Shown piece by piece: positions 1-7,435 of a stretch of 22,300 bases of DNA (position 1 is the stretch's first letter; each line of letters opens with the position of its first letter). The translations under genes and the position numbers were made by a program. The DNA lies in IMG/VR virus record IMGVR_UViG_3300027917_003197, positions 1 through 22,300 of that record; one strand, given 5' to 3'. The DNA comes from a virus. A model generated the notes under the pieces. It saw nothing but the letters and a program-made list of their open reading frames with translations, had not been told where the DNA came from and ran no database searches.

Positions 1-2
1 CT

Positions 3-1202
3 CATGTAGTCTTAGGATTTACTTCAGGGAATATAGTATCTCAGGGAGGAACTAACCAAAATTTACGTGGAGGCACTAACACCTTCAATGGGACTATAAC
101 TATATCGGGAACTTACTATGGTTTCTTTGATGAGGAGTATATGATTGTTATCACAAATGATGATCATTCTGGAGATCCTAGCACAGTTCGTGGGGTGGAT
201 ACTGCTACTGGAATTACACATACAGCCGGAAGTTACGCTGGCACCGTCACTTTGGGCGGAATTTATAATGGGGCTGCTGATAGTAGAACATATACTCTAA
301 CTGTAGATGTGACAAATGGCACCACTATGGGAGCTGGTAGAGGGAATGTACCAAGAATGAGATGGACGTCAGCTGGGCCGGAGACCATGAAAACTTCTCC
401 ACCTCAATGGATAGAACTTTTATACCCAGACCATTGGTATAGTTTGGGAACAAAGGGTGTGCAAGTCAAATTTAGTGACGCTGTATTCAGCGGTGATACT
501 TGGACTATAGATTGTTATGCAGCAGATTATGCTCAGGGCACTAATGGGAATTCACCTGTAGGCACAGCACGCATGGTATGGACTTCCACTAGGGGGGATT
601 ATATAGATTCTCACGTGGCTACCCCAGCGTCTGGCACATGGACGGCTTTAGGATCTAAGGGTTTGTATGTTTCCTTCGGAGGATTCACTAATAATCTATA
701 TGCTGGTGATGAATTCAGAGTAACTTGCGCAGGCCCGCATCCTGGAGCTCAGGCTAATTATGATATTTCAAGCCTAAATTTTGGCAATGTAACAGTCTCT
801 ACTGATTCTGATGTAAAGGCTGTTATGTTCGAAATAATAGGTGGAGCAGAGGAATTATCTACCGTTAAATTTGGGTTACAGAATCACGGCAGTTTTAATC
901 ACCATAACACCGGTAATAATGACACACGTTTTAGGTTTGGAACTGTGGGGCCTGACAATGTGAAAAATGGATATGAGTGGTATCCTAGTATAGTTTACAC
1001 AGATATAAGTGGAGATGCTCCTCCGGCGTACTTGTATGCGGTGGATAAAAATTTATCTGTTGTTTCAACTGCAGATGCATCTGAATCTGTAGGAAATACA
1101 GGATTAACTTCTGATCCTATATGGGTATCAGTTCAATTAGGTTCGAGTGAAACTGGATCTAATAGCACTATAAATTATAGATTATATTTTGACTATTCGT
1201 AA
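3..1202 (+). CDS. Repeat-containing beta-rich virion structural protein, 5' partial
   Basis: The reading frame is open from the first bases of the window to TAA at 1200-1202. The ATG at 141 is therefore probably internal, and the true start lies upstream. About 399 residues are visible, rich in Gly, Thr, Ser and Tyr with almost no predicted helix, as in tail-fibre or adhesin sandwiches. Two internal duplications show. One is a GTxTxxGxYxG..D..Y.(I/L)x(I/V) unit at about 91-160 and again at 233-320. The other is a roughly 56-residue unit at 348-518 and 561-728, each copy running from RMxWTS through a W-x-x-LG-(T/S)-KG core to a final Cys. The last 140 residues form a separate Ser/Thr/Asn-rich beta domain ending in an aromatic strand (YRLYFDYS). 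No enzyme motif is seen. It lies upstream of the other structural genes, across a 99-base gap. A fibre or decoration protein is the best reading; the specific role is unknown. Confidence 0.75.
   Translation, partial: HVVLGFTSGNIVSQGGTNQNLRGGTNTFNGTITISGTYYGFFDEEYMIVITNDDHSGDPSTVRGVDTATGITHTAGSYAGTVTLGGIYNGAADSRTYTLTVDVTNGTTMGAGRGNVPRMRWTSAGPETMKTSPPQWIELLYPDHWYSLGTKGVQVKFSDAVFSGDTWTIDCYAADYAQGTNGNSPVGTARMVWTSTRGDYIDSHVATPASGTWTALGSKGLYVSFGGFTNNLYAGDEFRVTCAGPHPGAQANYDISSLNFGNVTVSTDSDVKAVMFEIIGGAEELSTVKFGLQNHGSFNHHNTGNNDTRFRFGTVGPDNVKNGYEWYPSIVYTDISGDAPPAYLYAVDKNLSVVSTADASESVGNTGLTSDPIWVSVQLGSSETGSNSTINYRLYFDYS
348..728 (+). repeat. Tandem ~56-residue protein repeat (two copies)
   Basis: Copy A (348-518) and copy B (561-728) encode matching segments. 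Both begin with RM(R/V)WTS, share a central W(Y/T)(S/A)LG(T/S)KG followed by (V/L)(Q/Y)V.F, and end with a hydrophobic-polar strand carrying one Cys (TIDC and RVTC). About 14 residues separate the copies. The DNA has diverged strongly, so this is an old duplication visible at protein level, most likely two copies of the same small beta domain. Confidence 0.7.
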
Positions 1203-1301
1203 TTAAGGTATGGTTTAATTCGGGTTCAACTCGGGATGGGACGGACAATTGCTAAAGTGCGGTTTATAAAATATTAGGTTTAAGGAAAATGGAGTAGACT
1301 A
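1203..1301. other. Intergenic gap with weak hairpin and TATA-like stretch
   Basis: This is the longest gap among the structural genes. At 1221-1233 a five-base-pair stem with a three-base loop can form (CGGGT pairing with ACTCG, including one wobble). No T-run follows, so it is not a convincing intrinsic terminator. TATAAAATA at 1265-1273 resembles a viral late-promoter core, but no well-placed -35 box is seen. A promoter for the genes beginning at 1302 is possible but unproven. The 1219-1264 part is visibly richer in G and C than its surroundings. Confidence 0.3.
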
Positions 1302-1610
1302 ATGCGATATTGGGAAGTCCAATTAAAGGACGGAACTATAATAAAAGAAGGACAAATGGAGTGGAATAACGTGCCTAAGAAGGCTATCACTCGTTTGTCC
1401 TTATTTTTTGATGGGCGTAGATGGGATTTAACGGGCAAAGAAGCTTATTTTGTAAGGTATCGAGCAAGTATGATACCTGGAGTTAAAGAAAGTATGAGAT
1501 TGGAAAGAAGAACAATAGGCTTTTATGAAGGGGCTAGCAAAGTATGTTATCACGTAGATGAGTTTACCGGAAGATTTTATATGGAGGTCATAGATAATAG
1601 TGGCAGATAG
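1302..1610 (+). CDS. Small phage-type hypothetical protein, 102 aa
   Basis: A complete ORF starts with ATG at 1302, preceded by purine-rich AAGGAAAATGGAG (1282-1294) as ribosome-binding site, and ends at TAG 1608-1610. The protein is basic and mixed alpha/beta, opening with WEVQLKDGTIIKEGQ and continuing with a W-x-(D/L)-LTGKEAYF-like stretch. It has no signal peptide or membrane segment. The N-terminal pattern looks like small conserved hypotheticals carried by many large phages, but I cannot name a family or function. It overlaps the giant downstream gene by 11 bases, so the two are probably translated in a coupled way. A role as assembly helper or minor structural partner is only an inference from position. 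Confidence 0.75.
   Translation: MRYWEVQLKDGTIIKEGQMEWNNVPKKAITRLSLFFDGRRWDLTGKEAYFVRYRASMIPGVKESMRLERRTIGFYEGASKVCYHVDEFTGRFYMEVIDNSGR
1583..1588 (+). promoter_or_regulatory. Ribosome-binding site for the GTG start at 1600
   Basis: GGAGGT lies 11 bases before the GTG at 1600, inside the end of the preceding gene. The upstream in-frame stop TAG (1591-1593) leaves only two ATA codons before GTG, and the next in-frame Met is residue 45. GTG at 1600 is therefore the only sensible start. The spacing is longer than usual. Confidence 0.6.
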
Positions 1611-4600
1611 TCCGCACGTATGTCAATATTGGAGTGAGCTGGAACCTGCAGTTTGCGCAAACTGGGAAGGTGTATGTGTCTTCGAAGGTCCAAATGGCGA
1701 GCGAGCTACATTTTATCCCTATTGTAATATGATTGGTACTTCTTCGACATGTGATCAATATGACGCAGAGGGAACCCAATCTAGATGCATACTGCCAGAT
1801 GTAAGCAGGCATGTTGTAGATCGTTTAAGTCAAGACGGGACCAAATGGGTTACACTACCGGATAGAGATGAAGAGAATAATTATGTGGCCCTGGAAGATT
1901 CGGATTACAGTCGAATTACTAAGTACAACAAAGACCATTGCGTGTTTGGTGAGGGAGATGGAACTAGTAATCAATGCGCAGCGTATTCACCTTATCACTT
2001 AGGATTTACAACTATACAGCCGGATGATAAGGATTCCACATTAGAATATGACGAAGATGGATATACTACTGGAAGTGGGTTGACTTTTAGACTACCACTA
2101 GGTTATGAAATATTTAATGAACGATCTACATTAAGTAAATGTAATTGGTGGGAAGGATCGGTTGAGTATTTTTCGGTCTCTTCTGGTACTGGGCAGATAG
2201 AGCCTATTCTTTTTAAATGTGATCATCCAGACACAGGTTATACTAAGACATTCAACACACTTAGGTATAATACTGTTGATAGATTTTATACACCTCCTTG
2301 TAATGGCGCTAAACCTGAATGTCAATATTATACAGGTGTTTGTTGGAAATATTGTATAGATGAAAAAATGCGTCAGGGGGATAAAGTTTTAGCTGAACAA
2401 ATATTGGAATTAAGATGGCATTTAAAGAGGAATAGATGGGACGATGTAAAATTTAGAAGAGCTTTTAAAGATTCTAAAATCTATACGTGGGCTGGTGATT
2501 TGATCTATAACTATGATGCCAGCGGTACATTTATAAATAATTGGAGTATAGATTCATTTAGAACGGAAATAACAGATTATGATCTCTTCGAAGTCTCAGC
2601 TACTGGAGAGAGGCTGACAGCTGGAACTCAAGACCAAGGAGGTAAACCTGATTACCCCACATTAGTGGAGGCGCTTAAAGAATTACCCCTACAACCAATT
2701 ATTAGGAATAAATTTTTCAAAGATCCTTTGGACGGAAGCAAATATATTTTTGAGTCTGCTTCAATAGATGGGAGTTCTATATTACTTGTGGGAGATATTT
2801 TTTATAATAGTCCTACCTATGCAATAAATTTAAGTGATCCAGACTTAGATATATTGGCTAGAGATTTTAGAGCTCCGTTTGTTAAACAGACAGGAAGTGA
2901 TAATCCGGACGATTTAATTAGAGCCATAAATGATGGAACTGCCGAATTTGAGGTGGGGGATAAATATTACGATAGTATGGCCGAAATAGAAGCAGCTTAT
3001 GCTATTGAAGAAGAATTTGAAGAATTTTATGACAGATTTGATCTAGCTATAGAAAGGTTGTTGAAATATTGGCCTGACAAAATATTTAGTAGCGAAGTCA
3101 ATTCTGAGTCGTTAATGTTTTCGATAGACGTGCCGTTGCAATGGGGAGAAAACATTATTCTAGTACTAAATAAAGGTAGCGGTAGGTGGGAATTTGATTT
3201 TATGCAATTAACCAATCTATTTTGTGGCGGAGTTATAGCTCAGCGAAGTTTCTCATTAGTGGGGGACGATGCTACTATAGATTATTTACCAGCTTATGAA
3301 AGAGATTTTAATGCCTATTTAAATAAGAATGGGTCTATTGAGTTTAGCTTTGAAACTTATGGTAATGCTCGTGGACCATCCGCTACCACTTCTTACGTTT
3401 ATAATGATTATGCTTTTAATATTCCTTACGCTAATCCACTAAATCCACCGGATCAAGAAACCTATTATTTAGGGTATCGATTATATAAAGTTAAGTTGGA
3501 TATTCCTGATGTCCATATTTTGGCAGATTATATAAGATTTTTTGGAAATGTGGGATATGCAATTGTCGAAATTCCAGACGACGAACGAAAATTAAGTTGT
3601 GCTTTTAGAGATTGGGATATTGAGGGCTCGTTGAATTTACATATAACTACTCAATATGGTGAAGAAAAAACTATTGAAATGGAAATAGTAGAGAAATGTA
3701 CGGCGAGATTAGAAATTAATCAGATGATAATTAAACCTAAAAATCTGGCAGAGTTTACACAACCTTGTGATCCCTATTTGTCGTTCACGGGAGTTTATTA
3801 TTATGAAAAGCGCAGTTTTGATGAAACACCTGATGGAGAGTATGAATTAATAGATGACGATTTCGTAGGCGATGATACAGTTGTTTACAGAGATACTGCA
3901 GTTTTGACCGGGGCTTTAGATTATTATAATCTGACCGAATTTGGTAGTGACCCATTAATTATATCTGTTGTTTACAAAGGATTTATAACTGGCCATATAA
4001 AAGGTGTTACCCGCACAAAAATGCTGACATGGGTTAAGCAGCCTTATTGTCGCGATGTGGAAATATATTACGCTTGGGCTAGGGATTATAGGAATGAGAC
4101 TTTACATCCCGAAGAAGTTTGTTTTGGTCGTACTTATCCACAAAAAGATCCTGATTTGGTCACTAAAGGGCTTGCGCCTCCTTGTGGAGATCATGATCTA
4201 AGTGTATTTACAGGCAAAGGGCCTATGTGGTATCCATATGATGATTGTGATGAGACAGCCGCTTACCCTACAGACCAACTTACTCAACGAGTCACCCTCT
4301 TACTTAATAGGCCCATGGAAGTATTTCAACCTAACGAAGCTGGAGTTATAGAACACGGTTCTTGGGATATGAGAATGTTAGGACCGCAAGATAGTGAAGG
4401 GTATGTATGTGATACCCATGCTTCCATTTTTAACTGTACTTGTGACTGGTCTTACTGCAATTATAAAGCTGAGACCGAACAAAGGTTTACTGGATATGGT
4501 CGATTCAGAGGAAATATGGATGATGAAGCCAAGCTTCGAGCTCTTCAATTTGGAGGATCATTGCCCAAGTTCGGTAATCCGGTTAGAGATTTTCTGAGAA

Positions 4601-7035
4601 GTTATAGGTCTGTAGATAATACCTTTTATTATATAGTTAATAATGGGTCTTATATAAGAAGACAAAAATGGATGCCTTTATATTATTTTTATACTAGTGC
4701 GGATTTAGTGGCGGGTTTGGGAGGAAGTTATCCACATGAATTGTACAGTCGGGATTTAGAATCGCCATTTATTCATCCAATGGGGCTGTATTTGGCTGAG
4801 GGCAATATAGAAGGGGTAAATATAGCTGAGTATATTGACGTAGATGAGGATGATATTCCCAATAGATATTATTTTGACGAAATTTTTGATACTCATAGAA
4901 CTACTTCGTCATTGACATACCCGTATCCTACAAATGCTCAATATGATGGTAGTAACTTTCTTATAACTTGGTTTACATATAAAGATCACCCAACAGATAG
5001 TTCTAAGTCAATTCAATGGGCTTGGCAAGAAGTTTGGAGAGATATTGAGCGAGATATACCAGAAACTGATATTATATTAGGTGAAGATATAGGCGGTTTT
5101 GATTCTGGAGAATATAGTGAGACCGGGGCGATAGAAGTTGAAGAAGTAGGTGTAGAAATAGAAGAGTTGGTAACATCTCGACCTTTCGCCATTAGTGGAG
5201 ACTTAGACTATGTAGGACCATTTTTATTTTTAGACATTGAATATCCGGATTACAAATATGACGCCGAATTAGCAGAACATAGACTTGTTGCGGAAGAAGA
5301 TGACTATGTATTAACATTAACTGCTCCTGTTAGAAATAGTGATGGTGAGTACGAAGACCCTAAATTTAAACTGATGATGTCAACCGCTCTTGTGGACGGC
5401 CCTTATCGAACATTTGATATAGATGGAAATTGGGATCCAGATGATGTTGATAATACTTATTATGACTTGTATACTACTTGTACAACAAGCCCGTGGGTTA
5501 CTGACGTTACTTTATTTGCTCCTGGTTATACAGATAAAACTATAGCACAAGCTGAAACCGATGGTCGGGTTATATCCACATACGATAGTGGTGGAAGCGA
5601 GGTCAAAGAATACTACCAACGAGGACTTAACGTATCATTAGATACCGATAAATTTATCTATTTACCTAGAGAGAAAACTATTATAGAGTATTCAGCTCAA
5701 ACTGTAAAGTTTAGCGACGAGCCTTTCTTGGTATCTGAAGATAGTAAGTATGCAAGTATAATATCTGGCGAAACATACGCGGTAGAGCACTGTTGGGAAA
5801 TAGGATATTCAGCGGATCAAGACGAGGTAGATTTTACATTTAATTTTACTTCTAAGAAAGCGGTGGATCGAGTAATTATTATTTGTAAATTTGGAAGCGA
5901 AGTTCTGGAAACGGATGAGAATGATAATCCAATATCGTGGAGATTATATCATTTACCAGCAGTAGAACTCGCTAGATCTAATCTAGGAATAATTTATGAT
6001 ACGATGTTCAGCGCTAATCAGATGGTGTTAGCGGATAATAATGATAATCTAGTGAATCGTCAAATGTTAATAGATTATAATCTAGATGGAGAAGATGTGC
6101 TTGACACTCACAGTAAATGGAGACTAAGACTTAGAGTAAAGCCTACCTCGGCCGAAATAAACAATGCCGGAATCTCTGGTTATTATAATGACAGTGAGAA
6201 TGTAGTTTTCATAAAATGTATTTATGTTTATGATACTATATTTACAGATGCTAAGGAAACGATATCTAGTTATGAGCGGTTGTATAATATATCATATGGA
6301 AATCATGGGGATTTTCCTCCGCATGGTTATCAAAGTACCGGCTCATTGCTATACCCAGCTACCCACGAGTCATCAACTTTATATCAACGTGATAGTATTG
6401 GCGGAGTTGTAGGGTTATCTAATTCAGACGGCCAATTAAAGACCATGAATAAAATTAGGGGCCGAATAATGTTTGAATGCCATGAAGATAAGGAGCCTCT
6501 CTCAGTAAATACCGTGACGGGAATGGAAGATGAACAAAAACGCATCTACGATGAAATTGCAATCGGAGAAGGCTCGAATAATTTTACTTTTGAAGCTGTA
6601 GCCCCGCCAGGGTTTGAAGAGAAATTATCGAATGCGAATGCTACTTATCCAGCGTTATGGACTTGTAGGTTCACCAATAGTATTGTGTTACCCCTTACGC
6701 AGGTACAACAGTACGATACTTATACTGCTCTAGGCAACTATTGGGACTGGGATTTCTCTGACTTCCATTGGGAAGCTAGGTGTGCGGGCAGCCAGTTTGG
6801 GGTATTTAGTGTCGGTCCTAGACAGGTGTTTGATTATGTTTTGGTTTCAGCCTTTGACGATGATTTAATATGGCAACCTAACGACGCTATAGTAGTTTAT
6901 TACTCGACTATAGGTAGGGTTCTAGTCGATGCTTGGACTTATTTGAAAAATGAATTTACTGGCCGCGAAGAAGCACAGGATAGGATTTTAGATAGTACTA
7001 ATGATACTTACCCCGATGCTATAGATCCTTATTAA
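1600..7035 (+). CDS. Giant cysteine-rich virion-type protein of unknown fold, 1811 aa
   Basis: A single uninterrupted ORF runs from GTG (1600) to TAA (7033-7035). The first 252 residues hold 13 cysteines (among them 8, 19, 26, 42, 51, 63, 114, 126, 181, 207, 234, 241, 248 and 252), followed by a short helical stretch (GDKVLAEQILELR). Residues about 440-500 are strongly acidic and helical. A second Cys cluster at 937-952 (C937, C946, C948, C952, with H940 nearby) precedes a basic segment. The remainder is beta-rich, tyrosine- and aspartate-rich, and without clear repeats. No signal peptide, transmembrane helix, protease, hydrolase or lysozyme motif was seen. Size, composition and position among fibre genes suggest a baseplate, tail-spike or hub-like structural protein. 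The cysteines could bind metal or form disulfides in the finished particle. Virion role: moderate confidence. Precise function: unknown. Confidence 0.7.
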   Translation: MADSPHVCQYWSELEPAVCANWEGVCVFEGPNGERATFYPYCNMIGTSSTCDQYDAEGTQSRCILPDVSRHVVDRLSQDGTKWVTLPDRDEENNYVALEDSDYSRITKYNKDHCVFGEGDGTSNQCAAYSPYHLGFTTIQPDDKDSTLEYDEDGYTTGSGLTFRLPLGYEIFNERSTLSKCNWWEGSVEYFSVSSGTGQIEPILFKCDHPDTGYTKTFNTLRYNTVDRFYTPPCNGAKPECQYYTGVCWKYCIDEKMRQGDKVLAEQILELRWHLKRNRWDDVKFRRAFKDSKIYTWAGDLIYNYDASGTFINNWSIDSFRTEITDYDLFEVSATGERLTAGTQDQGGKPDYPTLVEALKELPLQPIIRNKFFKDPLDGSKYIFESASIDGSSILLVGDIFYNSPTYAINLSDPDLDILARDFRAPFVKQTGSDNPDDLIRAINDGTAEFEVGDKYYDSMAEIEAAYAIEEEFEEFYDRFDLAIERLLKYWPDKIFSSEVNSESLMFSIDVPLQWGENIILVLNKGSGRWEFDFMQLTNLFCGGVIAQRSFSLVGDDATIDYLPAYERDFNAYLNKNGSIEFSFETYGNARGPSATTSYVYNDYAFNIPYANPLNPPDQETYYLGYRLYKVKLDIPDVHILADYIRFFGNVGYAIVEIPDDERKLSCAFRDWDIEGSLNLHITTQYGEEKTIEMEIVEKCTARLEINQMIIKPKNLAEFTQPCDPYLSFTGVYYYEKRSFDETPDGEYELIDDDFVGDDTVVYRDTAVLTGALDYYNLTEFGSDPLIISVVYKGFITGHIKGVTRTKMLTWVKQPYCRDVEIYYAWARDYRNETLHPEEVCFGRTYPQKDPDLVTKGLAPPCGDHDLSVFTGKGPMWYPYDDCDETAAYPTDQLTQRVTLLLNRPMEVFQPNEAGVIEHGSWDMRMLGPQDSEGYVCDTHASIFNCTCDWSYCNYKAETEQRFTGYGRFRGNMDDEAKLRALQFGGSLPKFGNPVRDFLRSYRSVDNTFYYIVNNGSYIRRQKWMPLYYFYTSADLVAGLGGSYPHELYSRDLESPFIHPMGLYLAEGNIEGVNIAEYIDVDEDDIPNRYYFDEIFDTHRTTSSLTYPYPTNAQYDGSNFLITWFTYKDHPTDSSKSIQWAWQEVWRDIERDIPETDIILGEDIGGFDSGEYSETGAIEVEEVGVEIEELVTSRPFAISGDLDYVGPFLFLDIEYPDYKYDAELAEHRLVAEEDDYVLTLTAPVRNSDGEYEDPKFKLMMSTALVDGPYRTFDIDGNWDPDDVDNTYYDLYTTCTTSPWVTDVTLFAPGYTDKTIAQAETDGRVISTYDSGGSEVKEYYQRGLNVSLDTDKFIYLPREKTIIEYSAQTVKFSDEPFLVSEDSKYASIISGETYAVEHCWEIGYSADQDEVDFTFNFTSKKAVDRVIIICKFGSEVLETDENDNPISWRLYHLPAVELARSNLGIIYDTMFSANQMVLADNNDNLVNRQMLIDYNLDGEDVLDTHSKWRLRLRVKPTSAEINNAGISGYYNDSENVVFIKCIYVYDTIFTDAKETISSYERLYNISYGNHGDFPPHGYQSTGSLLYPATHESSTLYQRDSIGGVVGLSNSDGQLKTMNKIRGRIMFECHEDKEPLSVNTVTGMEDEQKRIYDEIAIGEGSNNFTFEAVAPPGFEEKLSNANATYPALWTCRFTNSIVLPLTQVQQYDTYTALGNYWDWDFSDFHWEARCAGSQFGVFSVGPRQVFDYVLVSAFDDDLIWQPNDAIVVYYSTIGRVLVDAWTYLKNEFTGREEAQDRILDSTNDTYPDAIDPY

Positions 7036-7041
7036 GGAGGT
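7034..7041 (+). promoter_or_regulatory. Consensus Shine-Dalgarno overlapping upstream stop codon
   Basis: AAGGAGGT matches the anti-Shine-Dalgarno core and overlaps the TAA (7033-7035) of the 1811-residue gene, five bases before the ATG at 7046. It fixes the start of the zinc protein and predicts efficient initiation or re-initiation there. Confidence 0.8.
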
Positions 7042-7045
7042 TTAT

Positions 7046-7435
7046 ATGTTTGTTTTACCTTGTGAAAAATGTGGTGGTAGATTAATATTAGATGAGATAT
7101 CCACCATGGCAGAATATGCTAAAGATATGGATTATCTTGTCGATGAGATAGGGAATTTGGTTGAAAAATCTATACAAAAATATTTAATATATAGATGTGC
7201 TGATTGTGCAGATGAGCAGAAACTAACTTATAAAGATTGGGAAACAAGAATGCGTTTGAAGATAGCTAAAGATGCTATGGGGTTAAGAAAACAAATAATG
7301 TTTTCTAGAGATATAAATCCTCACACGTTAGATCCGGACAATGGGTTGGAATATTGCGGTCAGTGTGATGGGTATGATGGTGAGGGCAATTGCCTTACTG
7401 ACCTTGTCAAAAAATGTACTATAAGGAAAAAATAA
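7046..7435 (+). CDS. Small protein with two putative zinc sites, 129 aa
   Basis: ATG at 7046 follows a near-perfect ribosome-binding site, and the stop TAA (7433-7435) directly abuts the next ATG. Eight cysteines fall into two sets. C6/C9 and C51/C54 form two CxxC knuckles, as in zinc ribbons, but separated by a roughly 41-residue acidic/helical insert. C104/C107 with C116 and C124 form a second possible site. The middle part (about 62-90) is basic and helical (KDWETRMRLKIAKDAMGLRKQ). There is no enzyme motif and no membrane segment. A zinc-binding fold is well supported by spacing, but the function is not. Between two giant structural genes it could be a minor virion component, an assembly chaperone, or an unrelated nucleic-acid-binding protein. 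Confidence 0.75.
   Translation: MFVLPCEKCGGRLILDEISTMAEYAKDMDYLVDEIGNLVEKSIQKYLIYRCADCADEQKLTYKDWETRMRLKIAKDAMGLRKQIMFSRDINPHTLDPDNGLEYCGQCDGYDGEGNCLTDLVKKCTIRKK

Noticed and set aside
141-143. ATG at 141 as the start of the first gene
   Set aside because: The frame is open to the window edge, and the upstream residues continue the same beta-repeat pattern, so the gene begins outside the window.
1219-1237. GGTTCAACTC resembling a tRNA T-arm
   Set aside because: The bases flanking the seven-base loop cannot form the five-pair T stem, and no acceptor or anticodon arm is found nearby.
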